Notes under the pieces: generated by a model
Database searches by the model: none
Told to the model about the DNA's origin: nothing
The model's input: the letters and a program-made list of their open reading frames with translations, nothing else
Part shown: piece after piece, positions 1 to 8,485 of the stretch
How the letters are laid out: each line of letters starts with the position of its first letter
Numbering within the stretch: position 1 is the stretch's first letter
Translations under genes and position numbers: made by a program
Source: Methanosuratincola petrocarbonis
Lineage (GTDB): Archaea > Thermoproteota > Methanomethylicia > Methanomethylicales > Methanomethylicaceae
DNA length: 64,000 nt
Assembly: GCA_030522375.1 (NCBI GenBank)
Contig: CP130488.1
Location: 372,001 to 436,000, forward strand
Direction of reading: 5' to 3'

Positions 1-741
1 GTGGCGTTTTTGGAGAGAAGCGAGCTCACCAAAAGAATCACCCAGGCTGCGTTGGAGGCTGGCGCCTCTATAGTGGGGGTTGCTGACCTGAAGCAGGTCG
101 AGGGCCTCCCGTCGTGCGATGGGTTGAGGCTAGACGCCTTCAGATCTGCGATCTCATATGCCGTGCCACTCCCAGGGCGGGCTTTCGAGATGATTACCGA
201 GTCCGACCCTGGCAGGCTTTATGCATGGGCTTACAAGACTGCAAACCAGTTGCTGGACATCATTGGGATGCGGGTTGCGTCGACCATCTCCTCCCTTGGA
301 GGTGAGTCGCTGGCAATACCATCCAGCATGAGAGTTGATCTGGTCAACGAGCTGGGGCACGTCTCCCACAAGGCCTTCGCTCTTGCAGCGGGGTTGGGGT
401 GGATAGGGCGGAACAACCTCCTTGTGACGCCGGATTTTGGGCCTAGGGTGCGCCTCGGTACAGTGCTCACCGATCTCGAGCTTGATGCTGGAAGTCCCAT
501 AGACAACAGGTGCGGCGACTGCCGGTTATGCATTCTCTCATGCCCTTCCAAGGCTTTTACTTACCGTGAATTCAAGACGAGGCCTGTGACCCGGGAGGAA
601 ATCTTCGACCCGAAGAAGTGCTCCGCCAGGCTGAACTCTATGAAAGAGCTCCTGTCTAAGAAGCCTGGGATCGGAGATTTCGCCGTGACCGTGTGCGGCA
701 TGTGCATCAAGGTGTGTCCATATGGGAAGAAACCCCACTAA
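1..741 (+). CDS. QueG-like 4Fe-4S protein (epoxyqueuosine reductase family)
   Basis: The protein of about 246 residues ends in two ferredoxin-like cysteine clusters: CGDCRLCILSCP near residues 171-182, and a C...CGMCIKVCP group in the last 45 residues. This layout matches the COG1600 family (epoxyqueuosine reductase QueG and related Fe-S oxidoreductases). QueG carries out the last reductive step of queuosine synthesis with a cobalamin cofactor, but archaeal members are uncharacterised and archaea normally make archaeosine, so the substrate is unknown. The reading frame is open from the first base, which is a GTG. The start could therefore be real or lie outside the window; the sequence after it reads like a natural N-terminus. 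It stands alone, followed by a T-rich stretch. Confidence 0.7.
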   Translation: MAFLERSELTKRITQAALEAGASIVGVADLKQVEGLPSCDGLRLDAFRSAISYAVPLPGRAFEMITESDPGRLYAWAYKTANQLLDIIGMRVASTISSLGGESLAIPSSMRVDLVNELGHVSHKAFALAAGLGWIGRNNLLVTPDFGPRVRLGTVLTDLELDAGSPIDNRCGDCRLCILSCPSKAFTYREFKTRPVTREEIFDPKKCSARLNSMKELLSKKPGIGDFAVTVCGMCIKVCPYGKKPH

Positions 742-810
742 CTTTTAATACTCTTTTTTGAGTAGATACTCTTAAATTCTAGAAGCCTTTATCCCACAGG
801 TGTGGTCTTC

Positions 811-1440
811 ATGAGCAGGTTTGAGTCTAGGGCATACAAGGTTTCCGTCGTGTCTCTCATGGTGGCGCTAGTTGCGGTATTTGAACTGATAAACCGAGCG
901 TTGCCCTTAAGGGTACCTTGGGGCATGTCGATCGACTTTGTTGCGCTTCCAGTCATACTTGCATTTTTCATATTGGGCACAAGGTATTCGGTGCTCACTG
1001 CAATCGGCATGTATCTGGTACTCACGGTCTTCGGCTTTGCTAACTTCGTGGGTGCGACAATGAAGTTCTTTTCAACTATCGCGATGATCGCTGTGCTGGG
1101 TCTCTTTGCCAACAGATGGGCAAAAGGCGACGGCCCAAAGATCTTCCCATTGCCGATCCTCTTGGTTGCCTCTGTAGCCGCCATAGCATTCCGTTGCTTG
1201 GTCGCAGCGACCCTAAATTACTACTGGGCGATCCCGTTCTTCATGTCTATGCCGATAGAGGACGTAATAAACACCATGTTCTTCGGGTCGATTTGGGGCT
1301 TCATAGGTTTTGTCTCTGTAATGAATGCTACTCAGGGATTGATTGATCTGGTGCTGGGGTGGTTCATAACATTCTCGACCGGATTCTCTAGGCGCGGGCG
1401 AGTATTGAGTTCTACTTCAAAGGTCTCCTCCGACCAATGA
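811..1440 (+). CDS. ECF transporter S component (vitamin-binding membrane subunit)
   Basis: This is a hydrophobic protein of about 209 residues with roughly six membrane segments and an N-terminal region typical of energy-coupling factor S components (RibU/QueT-type). S components bind a vitamin or similar small molecule and dock onto a shared EcfAT module, none of which is encoded nearby. The substrate cannot be read from the sequence. A GTG at 802 gives a slightly longer frame, but AGGTG at 798-802 sits well for ATG 811. The last 29 bases overlap the 3' end of the opposite-strand DUF2111 gene. Confidence 0.72.
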   Translation: MSRFESRAYKVSVVSLMVALVAVFELINRALPLRVPWGMSIDFVALPVILAFFILGTRYSVLTAIGMYLVLTVFGFANFVGATMKFFSTIAMIAVLGLFANRWAKGDGPKIFPLPILLVASVAAIAFRCLVAATLNYYWAIPFFMSMPIEDVINTMFFGSIWGFIGFVSVMNATQGLIDLVLGWFITFSTGFSRRGRVLSSTSKVSSDQ

Positions 1441-1765
1441 TGTTGATCTCGCTATAGACCCCAAAGGTGACGTCGACCACTCCAATGGCAGCGACAGTCT
1501 CGCCTTCCTCCTTAAGGGGGACTACCACGACTGGCAGCCCCTTATAGACCCCAGTTGCAGGCACCTTCCTTACCGTTTCTCCCTTCTCCAACACCTCTTC
1601 GAGGACGGGTCCGGTATAGTCGCGGTCGATTACCTTGCCGTTCTCGATCCTGATCCCTTTCCTCTCCTTTGACCTGGCGGTCACAGGCATCCCATTGGTC
1701 AGCTCATGCACCGCCAGTCCTAAAATCTCAAGATCCTCTGGGCTTGCGTTCCTTGTGATCTTCAA
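1412..1765 (-). CDS. DUF2111 domain protein
   Basis: This 117-residue protein has an acidic N-terminal half and a beta-rich second half (VAAIGVVDVTFGVYSEIN). It matches my recollection of DUF2111, a family best known from methanogens and other anaerobic archaea. The function is unknown; the second half has the feel of a small ligand-sensing (GAF-like) fold. It converges on and overlaps the ECF S-component gene by 29 bases. The call rests on overall sequence character only. Confidence 0.6.
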   Translation of the reverse strand: MKITRNASPEDLEILGLAVHELTNGMPVTARSKERKGIRIENGKVIDRDYTGPVLEEVLEKGETVRKVPATGVYKGLPVVVVPLKEEGETVAAIGVVDVTFGVYSEINIIGRRRPLK

Positions 1766-1960
1766 AATCCAATAGCCCCAATGAAAGACTAGTCGTTGCT
1801 GTTGATATACTTTTTTTATGATATTAAAGCCATTTTTCGCCCCCTCTATGCCCGCTCAGAACAATTCGCTCCTTGCCTGTCCACCGTAGGGGGGCTCCTC
1901 TGGTTATGCAAAAGCAATTATACTGCCCAAAAAATAGCATTTTTACCACGGTGGCTTTTA

Positions 1961-2644
1961 GTGATATCGGCAGTCCTCTTCGATCTGGATGGCACCCTAG
2001 TCAACTGCATTATCCCTATGGAGCAGATACTTGTCGGGGTACTCGAGAACTTGGGGGTCAGGACTGCCGAGGCAAAGAAAAGGTATATCGTCGAGAACTT
2101 GAGGAAGATCCTCCTGCAAGGGAATTCTCCATTTGACGGCCTCCGGCTGCTGTGGAGGGTTGGGCGCTACCTCGGAATGCCCTACCACAAGAGGGTAGCC
2201 ATGGTGTTGTTCGCCTACCGTTCGCTCAAAGAAGTCTTCCTAAACTCCCCCCTCTTCCCGGAGGCAAAAAAAGTCTTGGACGACTTAAGGATGAGGGGGA
2301 TTGTGATGGGGATTGTCACTACTCGAAGCGCCAAGGAAGCCGAGTACGTGCTGAAGCGGCATTCAATCGATGAGTACTTCAAGATTGTCGTTTCAAGGGA
2401 TATTGTCAAGAGGGGAAAGCCCCACCCCGACCCGATCTTATTCGCCCTCAGGAGATTGGGCTATAACCCAGACCAGGCGGTGATGGTCGGCGACATGCCT
2501 ACCGATATAGAGGCTGGAAAGGCTGCTGGGACAAAGACTGTCGCTCTGACTGTCGGGATCTTCAATGATGCCCTCAGGGAGAGCGGGGCAGATGTGGTTG
2601 CAACGTCTTTGCAGGAGCTGCCCCGCCTCATAGAGGCGCTTTAG
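1961..2644 (+). CDS. HAD-family hydrolase (phosphoglycolate phosphatase-like)
   Basis: All four HAD motifs are visible: FDLDGTL at the N-terminus (nucleophile and acid Asp), the threonine of VTTRS, the lysine of RGKPHPDP, and VGDMPTDIEAGKAAG near the C-terminus. An alpha-helical cap lies between motifs I and II, as in phosphoglycolate phosphatase and beta-phosphoglucomutase relatives. The frame stays open for 165 bases upstream, but that part reads as non-protein. GTG 1961 puts motif I at the usual distance from the N-terminus and follows an A/T-rich stretch, giving about 227 residues. The stop overlaps the serS stop by 4 bases (convergent pair). The substrate is unknown. Confidence 0.8.
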   Translation: MISAVLFDLDGTLVNCIIPMEQILVGVLENLGVRTAEAKKRYIVENLRKILLQGNSPFDGLRLLWRVGRYLGMPYHKRVAMVLFAYRSLKEVFLNSPLFPEAKKVLDDLRMRGIVMGIVTTRSAKEAEYVLKRHSIDEYFKIVVSRDIVKRGKPHPDPILFALRRLGYNPDQAVMVGDMPTDIEAGKAAGTKTVALTVGIFNDALRESGADVVATSLQELPRLIEAL

Positions 2645-3927
2645 TCCCTGGGCGTGATCTTGCTTTTGTCCTGCATGTACGGCACCAAGACATCAGGGAT
2701 GTCCACTGACCCATCCGAGTTCTGGTAATTCTCCAGGATCGCGACGAGCGTCCTTTCGGTCGCCACCAGCGTGCTGTTGAGCGTGTGCACATATTTTGTG
2801 GGCTCATTGGGGCGATCCCTGTACCTGATGTTGGCTCTGACTGCCTGGTAAGAGGTGCAGTTGCTGCACGATACCTCCTCCCTGTACTTCCCCTGACCGG
2901 GGAGCCATGCCTCCAGATCATACTTCTTTGCAGCCACGGTCCCAAGGTCGCCGCTGCATACATTCACAACCCTGTATGGTATGCCGAGGCTCTGGAAGAA
3001 CTCCTCTGCATTCCTTATGAGGAGTTCATGCTCTTTTGCTGAGTCTTCGGGCCTGCTGAAGATGAACTGCTCGACCTTCTCGAACTGATGGACCCTGAAG
3101 ATCCCCTTAGTGTCCCTGCCATGCGCACCCGCCTCCTTCCTGAAGCAGGGGCTCACGCCGCAGTAACGCAGCGGCAGGCTCTTCCCGTCTAGAATCTCGT
3201 CAGAATGGAGACCAAGAAGGGCATGCTCAGCGGTTGCAATGAGGTAGAGATCTTCGCCCTCCACTTTGTAGATCGTGTCCTCGAAGTCAGAGAGCGAAAC
3301 AGCTCCCTCCAGCACTTTCCTCTTCATCATGTAAGGCGGCTGGTACGGAGTGAATCCCCTGCTGACGAGGAAGTCCAAACCATACCTTATTAACGCATAG
3401 TTCAGCCTCACAAGATCGTTTTTGAGGTAATAGAACCTCGCCCCTGCGACCTTGGCAGCCCTCTCGAGGTCAACCAAATCCAGCTGCATCGCAAGGTCAA
3501 TGTGATCTTTTGGACTAAATGGCATCTCGCGCGGCTTGCCCCAGCTCCTAATCACCACGTTCTCTGTATCGTCCTTGCCGTAGGGGACGGAGTCGTCCAT
3601 GATGTTCGGGAGCCTCATCAGGATCTCGTCCATCCTCTTCCTGCGGGCCTCCATCTCGCTTTCGAGAGCCTTTATCCTCCTCGGGATCTCCTCTGCTTCC
3701 TTTATCTTATCCGAGGCGTCTAGCCCCTGCTTCTTAATCCGGGCTATCTCTTCGGTGACCCTGTTCCTCGCGGCTCGGAGGCTGCCAACCTCTGTGAAGA
3801 GCCTCCTCCATTCCCTGTCAGCAACAAGGAGCTCGTCATACAGTTTGAGCACCTCTTGGTCGTTCCTCTTGGCGAGGTTCGACCGGACCGCGTCCGGATT
3901 TTCCCTGATTATCCTGATGTCCAACAT
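2641..3927 (-). CDS. serS: Seryl-tRNA synthetase
   Basis: The 428-residue length is normal for the bacterial/eukaryotic-type class II SerRS. The first ~110 residues form the long antiparallel coiled-coil tRNA-binding arm (LRAARNRVTEEIARIKKQG region). The catalytic domain shows the TAEH serine/ATP pocket, motif 2 (FRKEAGAHGRDTKGIFRVHQF) and a C-terminal motif 3 region (NSTLVATERTLVAILENYQ). It charges tRNA-Ser in the cytoplasm. It is the usual type, not the rare methanogen-type SerRS. The gene lies 6 bases downstream of the class II aldolase gene on the same strand and may be co-transcribed with it. Confidence 0.95.
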   Translation of the reverse strand: MLDIRIIRENPDAVRSNLAKRNDQEVLKLYDELLVADREWRRLFTEVGSLRAARNRVTEEIARIKKQGLDASDKIKEAEEIPRRIKALESEMEARRKRMDEILMRLPNIMDDSVPYGKDDTENVVIRSWGKPREMPFSPKDHIDLAMQLDLVDLERAAKVAGARFYYLKNDLVRLNYALIRYGLDFLVSRGFTPYQPPYMMKRKVLEGAVSLSDFEDTIYKVEGEDLYLIATAEHALLGLHSDEILDGKSLPLRYCGVSPCFRKEAGAHGRDTKGIFRVHQFEKVEQFIFSRPEDSAKEHELLIRNAEEFFQSLGIPYRVVNVCSGDLGTVAAKKYDLEAWLPGQGKYREEVSCSNCTSYQAVRANIRYRDRPNEPTKYVHTLNSTLVATERTLVAILENYQNSDGSVDIPDVLVPYMQDKSKITPRD

Positions 3928-3933
3928 GAGAAT

Positions 3934-4569
3934 CTACCTCTTGTAAACCCTCTTGATCAGCTCAACCTCTTCCTCTGGGATAACCTTTGCTCCTCCCATT
4001 AGTGATGCGATGAATGTGGTGATTGCCCCCTCCTCAAGAACCTCGATCGCAGTCATCGCCTCAAGAAGATCGCGCCCAGCGGATACTACACCGTGGTTCT
4101 GGAGTATGAGCGCACGCTTGCCAACTATCCGGCTGCCGACTAGCTTACCAAGCTCTTCAGTCCCAGGGCAGGCGTATTCCAAGACCTCAACCTCAGGCAA
4201 GATCAGCGAAACCTCTGGAGTAATTGGTCCAATCTGCCTTCCTGCAATTGTGAGCCCTGTCGTGTAAGGGCTATGCGTGTGGATCACTGCGTTCACATCC
4301 GCCCTCTTTCTGTAGATCTCTGTATGCATGCGCCACTCGCTCGAAGGCTTCCACCTTCCATCAACGACCTTGCCGTCGAGCCTCATCCTAACTAGATCCG
4401 GCTCTTCGAGTTCAGCCTTGTACACCCCGCTCGGGGTGATCAGGATCTCATCACTGCCTTTCAGCCTGACGCTGGCGTTGCCACCAGATCCTGTGATCAA
4501 TCCCCGTGCATGGAGAGATCTCATGCACCAGACGACCCTCCTGCCTTCTCCTCCTCCATCGCCCTCCAT
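3934..4569 (-). CDS. Class II aldolase/adducin family protein (fuculose-phosphate aldolase-like)
   Basis: The 211-residue protein has the family motifs: GSGGNASVR phosphate-binding loop, the zinc ligands in HTHSPY, the catalytic acid region near PEVEVLEY, and QNHGVVSAG with a further metal histidine. Relatives include L-fuculose-1-phosphate and rhamnulose-1-phosphate aldolases; archaeal versions cleave or form ketose phosphates and can supply lactaldehyde. The true substrate cannot be assigned. It is first in a short operon with serS. Confidence 0.8.
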   Translation of the reverse strand: MEGDGGGEGRRVVWCMRSLHARGLITGSGGNASVRLKGSDEILITPSGVYKAELEEPDLVRMRLDGKVVDGRWKPSSEWRMHTEIYRKRADVNAVIHTHSPYTTGLTIAGRQIGPITPEVSLILPEVEVLEYACPGTEELGKLVGSRIVGKRALILQNHGVVSAGRDLLEAMTAIEVLEEGAITTFIASLMGGAKVIPEEEVELIKRVYKR

Positions 4570-4693
4570 TTTGATCCCTCTTTCAGTTGGCTAAGTTTGA
4601 TGTACTTACCGTATCCTTTTTAGAATGCCTCTGTATTTGTTTGTTTGGCTTTGAGTGCCTGTTCGGGAGATCCAAATATCTGAGGCTCAGCCT

Positions 4694-5755
4694 ATGGAAG
4701 GCGTTGTGGTCGTAAGGGTCGGTGGAGAGATCGGGATCAAGAGCAAACCCGTTAGGAGGGACTATGAGCAGAAGCTGCTAAGGCATTTGAAGGAGAGATT
4801 GAGGGAGAAAGGGGTATCATACTCAGAAATCTGGAGGGTTGCTGGAAGGATCTACATCAAGACTGGTGAGCCCGCGGTTGCATCCAGGCTTGCCTCAAAG
4901 GTCTTTGGTATATCTTCTGTCTCGCCTGGACAAATGACTACATCTAAGCTCGATGATATTGGCGAAGTTGCAGTCTCGATGTCCGAGAAATTCGCCCCGG
5001 GGTCATTTGCAGTAAGGTGTAGGCGGGTCGGATCCCACCCTTACACGAGCCAGGAGGCAGCCGCTAGAATCGGTGAGGCTATCCTGACGGCGCGACAGGA
5101 CCTCCATGTTGACCTTAATTTCCCCAATAATGAGATCTTCATTGAGATCAGGAATGACTCTTCGGTACTCTACACGGAGGTGGTGAGAGGTCCGGACGGG
5201 TTCCCGCTTGGGACTCAGGATCCCGTTGTGGGAGTCATTGATGAGACATTCGAATCGGTTGCCGCCTCCTGGTGCCTGATGAAGAGGGGATCCCCGGTAC
5301 TGGCAGCCGTCTTCGCTACTGGTGGGGCAATAAATGAGCAGACTGAAAACAATCTCGCCGTCCTCTCTGAATGGTCGACTGGGGCGCCTCTCAAGGCAGC
5401 CGTATTTCCCTGCGAGGCACCCGCCCCTTTGCTGCAACTCATGCTTGCGTCCTACTACTGCAAGGCTAAGGGGCTTGCGGCTGTCGTCTCGGGGATGCCT
5501 GTGCCAAGCTTGAAGTTCCTTTCGGAACTAAATGCAAAAATTGAACACTCGTCTGTTCTGTTCCCACTGGCAGCCTTGGAAAGTGGGATTATTGAAGATT
5601 GGGCAGGGATGATGGGTATAGACCTTCAAAGCAAATCTAAGTACCCAAAAAACATTGACTTCGGTGGTGAACCAGAACCATCCGTTGTTGAAAAAATAGC
5701 CAAAAAATCATTCGAAGCCCAGGTCAGGGAAGACGGATCGATCTTGCCTCTCTGA
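4694..5755 (+). CDS. THUMP protein with degenerate ThiI PP-loop domain
   Basis: Residues 1-165 (from ATG 4694) match the N-terminal ferredoxin-like plus THUMP region of ThiI, the tRNA 4-thiouridine/thiamine sulfur transferase. The sequence GFPLGTQ then leads into what should be the PP-loop ATPase. Where ThiI has an SGG-D-S loop, this protein reads VIDETFESVAASWCLMKRG: the flanks, including MKRG, are kept while the ATP-loop residues are lost. The C-terminal ~170 residues therefore look like a catalytically dead PP-loop domain. The intact PP-loop is encoded convergently right next door, with 32 bases of 3' overlap, so the two products probably act together. GTG 4655 is an alternative start; ATG 4694 places the THUMP start normally. 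Confidence 0.75.
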   Translation: MEGVVVVRVGGEIGIKSKPVRRDYEQKLLRHLKERLREKGVSYSEIWRVAGRIYIKTGEPAVASRLASKVFGISSVSPGQMTTSKLDDIGEVAVSMSEKFAPGSFAVRCRRVGSHPYTSQEAAARIGEAILTARQDLHVDLNFPNNEIFIEIRNDSSVLYTEVVRGPDGFPLGTQDPVVGVIDETFESVAASWCLMKRGSPVLAAVFATGGAINEQTENNLAVLSEWSTGAPLKAAVFPCEAPAPLLQLMLASYYCKAKGLAAVVSGMPVPSLKFLSELNAKIEHSSVLFPLAALESGIIEDWAGMMGIDLQSKSKYPKNIDFGGEPEPSVVEKIAKKSFEAQVREDGSILPL

Positions 5756-6371
5756 TCCCTGATTCCACCAGATCGAGGATCGGCAGGACCCCCTCCTCGC
5801 CCTCGATCTCTGCTTTCTTAGCAAGGGTTCTTGCCTTTACCGCTGCTGCGGCGCACCCCTCGGATTTCATCGCCGATAGGTCATAGGTTCCGATCCTCTT
5901 GGCTAAAGCCTCCACTTCCGTTTTGTTGAGCCCGAGTAAGGGTCTGACTATGGGCATCGTGACCACGGACGTGTTGAGGATCAGGTTGTGCATCGTTTGG
6001 CTCGCCTGCTCCCCTACGATCTCCCCTGTTACTATGGCGTTGCATCCATGGATCTTTGCAATGGCCTCCGCTTTTCTGTACATCATCCTTTTGCAGAGTA
6101 GGCACGAGAGGTTTCTCTTGCATCTGTTCACTATGAGGTCGAGGTCTCTGCCATGCGGTACTACAACCATTTCGCCTCGGACGCCTGTCGCTTCCATTAT
6201 CAGCCTTGCCTGCGCCGTTGCTTTCTCCAGTTCCCTCTCGCCAGAAAAAGGTCTGTTGTCAAAGTAAACATATACTGGAGCCCATCCCTTCATAACGCCC
6301 AGGTATGCGGCTACTGGGGAATCCATGCCGCCAGAGATGAGATAGACTGCCTTCTCAGCCAAGACCTTCAC
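5724..6371 (-). CDS. ThiI-type PP-loop ATPase without THUMP domain
   Basis: The protein of about 215 residues begins almost directly at the ATP pyrophosphatase loop (LISGGMDSPVAAYL, residues 11-24). It keeps the ThiI cysteine region SCLLCKRMMYRKAEAIA, the VTGEIVGEQASQTMHNL segment and a TMPIVRPLLGLNKTEVE C-terminal block. These indicate tRNA 4-thiouridine synthase chemistry (adenylation of U8, then sulfur transfer). THUMP and rhodanese domains are missing. GTG 6371 is preferred over longer frames because a TATA-like element (TTATATT) lies about 30 bases upstream. This gene and its convergent neighbour look like the two halves of ThiI after duplication and reciprocal loss. Confidence 0.8.
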   Translation of the reverse strand: MKVLAEKAVYLISGGMDSPVAAYLGVMKGWAPVYVYFDNRPFSGERELEKATAQARLIMEATGVRGEMVVVPHGRDLDLIVNRCKRNLSCLLCKRMMYRKAEAIAKIHGCNAIVTGEIVGEQASQTMHNLILNTSVVTMPIVRPLLGLNKTEVEALAKRIGTYDLSAMKSEGCAAAAVKARTLAKKAEIEGEEGVLPILDLVESGIREARSIRLP

Positions 6372-6398
6372 TTCTGTCCGGAACGTTGGAAGATCTCT

Positions 6399-6406
6399 AA
6401 TATAAG
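6399..6406 (-). promoter_or_regulatory. TATA box for the PP-loop (ThiI-like) gene
   Basis: On the minus strand this reads cttatatt, an archaeal TATA-like element. Its centre lies about 31 bases before GTG 6371, so the transcript would have only a few untranslated bases. This supports the short start. Confidence 0.45.
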
Positions 6407-6438
6407 CCTCTTTACACTCAAATATATGCGAATGAGGT

Positions 6439-6927
6439 ATGAGCGCAAAGACAACTTGCCCTACTGCATCATTTTTTGAGGGCTTCAACAAAGTCAGATC
6501 GAACTACAGGTCAATAATGGCGGCTGTAGACTATTCCTACGTCTCTGCAAAAGTCCTTGAGAGGGCTATTCTGCTCTCAAAGGTGAACTGTGCAAGACTG
6601 CACATTGTCCATGTCGTGAGGACAAAGCTCCCGCTCCAGTCAAGACAGACTACTGCGATGGACCCTTCTTACAAAGAGGTGCTCCTGAAGGACGCAGCAA
6701 CTCTCTTTGAGGTTGCCGGGAAAAAAGCCTCCGAGGCCGGGATCGAGTATGTGACTATGCGCCTCGAAGGCGACCCTGCCGAGGAGATAATCAGGTATGC
6801 CAGTGAGAACGGCATCGAGCTCATCGTGGTTGGCAACAAGGAGAAGCCCTCTACATACGCCCCCCTTGGAAGCGTCAGCAGCAAGGTCGCAACGGAGGCA
6901 CATTGCTCAGTTTTGATAGAGCGCTGA
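6439..6927 (+). CDS. Universal stress protein (UspA family)
   Basis: The UspA fold is visible as YRSIMAAVDYSYVSAKVLERA at the N-terminus, a central ARLHIVHVV strand, and the ATP-binding C-terminal pattern VVGNKEKP...LGSVSSKVATEAHCSVLI, equivalent to the G-2x-G-9x-G-S motif though partly altered. ATG 6439 is used because ATG 6517 would cut the first beta strand. The upstream ~20 residues have no family counterpart. The protein probably binds nucleotide and works in stress adaptation; the specific role is unknown. Its start region overlaps the promoter of the divergent ThiI-like gene. Confidence 0.8.
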   Translation: MSAKTTCPTASFFEGFNKVRSNYRSIMAAVDYSYVSAKVLERAILLSKVNCARLHIVHVVRTKLPLQSRQTTAMDPSYKEVLLKDAATLFEVAGKKASEAGIEYVTMRLEGDPAEEIIRYASENGIELIVVGNKEKPSTYAPLGSVSSKVATEAHCSVLIER

Positions 6928-6987
6928 AGGTCGTTCGAAACTCTTTTTAACTACTTTTTTGCATGACTCAATCAGGTGTGGTTATAA

Positions 6988-7596
6988 ATGCCCGAGTTTT
7001 CGAAGAACTGGGAGCGGCAAGAGAAGGCTCCTGTCCAGAGCGGTCCCCTGAAGCCCGCCATAGAGAATGCGATCAGGCTCATCTCGGCTCAGACGCAGAG
7101 GCTGGATATAGCCAGCAACAAACTGATGGAGAAAGACCGCCAGATCTTCCAGAAGGTAGTGGACGCATATACAAAACACGATCGGTCAAGGGCCCTGATG
7201 TATGCCAACGAGCTGGTCGAAGTAAGGAAGCTGGCAAAGCGAGCCACGCAGATCAAGCTTGCCCTCGAGACGATCTCCCTCAGGCTGACGACTGTGAAGG
7301 ACTATGGGGACTTCGTCAACACGGTTACCCCTGCAATATCGATAATAAAGGGAGTCCAAAGCAACATATTCCAGATAGTGCCAGAGGCAGAAAAGGGCTT
7401 CTCCTTCCTGAGCGAATCCCTGTCTTCGATAGTGACCGAGGCCGGTGCGTCGTCCAGCCTGAATGTCTCATTTGAGGCGGCTAACGAAGACGCAAGCAGG
7501 ATACTTTCAGAGGCTGCCACTGTTGCTGAGCAGAGGATAAAAGAGAAGTTCCCAGACCTGCCTGCAGATATGCCGCGCGAAGGCATAGAGATCTAG
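6988..7596 (+). CDS. ESCRT-III/Snf7 family protein (CdvB paralogue)
   Basis: This highly helical protein of 202 residues is closely similar to the one at 24727-25365. Shared blocks include WER near the N-terminus, LDIA, DRQIFQKVVDAY, ALMYANELVEVRKLAK, FEAANEDA and REKFPDLPA-like endings. The last, KFPDLPAD, resembles the MIM2 motif that binds the MIT domain of Vps4/CdvC. There is no C-terminal winged helix, so it is a CdvB1/B2-type subunit rather than CdvB. Members polymerise on membranes during archaeal cell division or vesicle budding. It is encoded 15 kb from the main cdv cluster, alone, with AGGTG about 9 bases before ATG 6988. Confidence 0.85.
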   Translation: MPEFSKNWERQEKAPVQSGPLKPAIENAIRLISAQTQRLDIASNKLMEKDRQIFQKVVDAYTKHDRSRALMYANELVEVRKLAKRATQIKLALETISLRLTTVKDYGDFVNTVTPAISIIKGVQSNIFQIVPEAEKGFSFLSESLSSIVTEAGASSSLNVSFEAANEDASRILSEAATVAEQRIKEKFPDLPADMPREGIEI

Positions 7597-7912
7597 GTCT
7601 TATGCAAAATGTTATTATATTTTTTTATGAGCTTTAATTTTTTAATTTTTTAATAGAATCTGCTTATCCAGTTCGAAAAGTCTTGCTTGGCAAAGCTTAG
7701 ATCCATACGCAGGATTTGGTTAGACGTATCCATATTACTTTAGATACAGGAATTCGTAGAACGCCTGTGGGGACTTGAAACAATCGCTGCCATTTGGCTT
7801 TCATGGTTTCGCATTTTCCCCTACAAATAGTATGTTTTTGCGCCTTCTTCCTCGGCTGGTTCGGCGAGTCAAAAGGTCAATGCGACATATCTGGTCTGTT
7901 GGCATCTCCAAT
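7597..7912. other. 316-base gene-free gap, T-rich at its left end
   Basis: This lies between the 3' ends of two convergent genes. The left 60 bases are very T-rich (terminator for the ESCRT-III gene). In the remainder I see no start-to-stop frame with protein-like content, no tRNA cloverleaf and no clear C/D box RNA. Confidence 0.5.
7612..7655 (+). terminator. T-rich terminator after the ESCRT-III gene
   Basis: Several runs of five to seven T residues lie directly after the stop codon, the usual intrinsic termination signal in archaea. Confidence 0.5.
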
Positions 7913-8359
7913 TTACCTGATCGAGACTATCGTGTGCTTGATCTGCTTCACACCCTTGACCCTCTCCAGGGACTCGATAAGCCCTTTCACTCTTCCTATC
8001 TTGCCCCTTACTGCTATGATCTCCAGGCAGTTCCTGTCGTCGACATGTATGTGCAGCACCGAGTTAATCGCGTCCCTGAAGTTGTGTTGCAGGGTGGTCA
8101 TCTCATCCTCGGCGAACCTCGCGCTGTGGTCGTACACGACGACGACCGCACCCGCGCACCCGCTCTCGCCCTCGCCCTCAGCCCAGTAGTGCTCGGAGAG
8201 GAAGAGGCGCATTGCCTGCTGTATGGCTTTGGACCTGTTCTGACCGAGTTTCCCAACAAGATCGTCAAACTCCCTCACGAGCTCGGGCTCGACCGAAATG
8301 CTGAACCTTTCCACCCCTCTCTTCTCTGCCTCTGTTTCTGCACCCTCTTCCTTCTCCAT
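7913..8359 (-). CDS. nikR: NikR-like nickel-responsive regulator
   Basis: An N-terminal ribbon-helix-helix DNA-binding segment (RFSISVEPELVREFDDLVGKLG, then NRSKAIQQAMR) is followed by an ACT-like metal-binding domain. Counting from ATG 8359, His92, His103, His105 and Cys111 have exactly the spacing of the four E. coli NikR nickel ligands (His76, His87, His89, Cys95). It should repress nickel uptake or other target genes when nickel is plentiful. The protein is about 148 residues, standard for NikR. An upstream in-frame ATG at 8401 would add 14 residues with no family match. No nickel transporter is visible nearby. Confidence 0.9.
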   Translation of the reverse strand: MEKEEGAETEAEKRGVERFSISVEPELVREFDDLVGKLGQNRSKAIQQAMRLFLSEHYWAEGEGESGCAGAVVVVYDHSARFAEDEMTTLQHNFRDAINSVLHIHVDDRNCLEIIAVRGKIGRVKGLIESLERVKGVKQIKHTIVSIR

Positions 8360-8485
8360 CCCTTTTCCCCCTTGCCTGCATATCTCTCCCCGAGGAATCA
8401 TTATAACGCTTTCCGAGTGCGGTCTTCATTCTTGCGATAGGTTTAAAATCAAAGCTCTTTTAAAAAGGAAGTCTGGTGTCGATCA

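Noticed and set aside
6963..7475. Open frame of 170 codons overlapping the ESCRT-III gene
   Set aside because: It is a different frame of the same DNA. The ESCRT-III frame has clear paralogue matches and this one does not.
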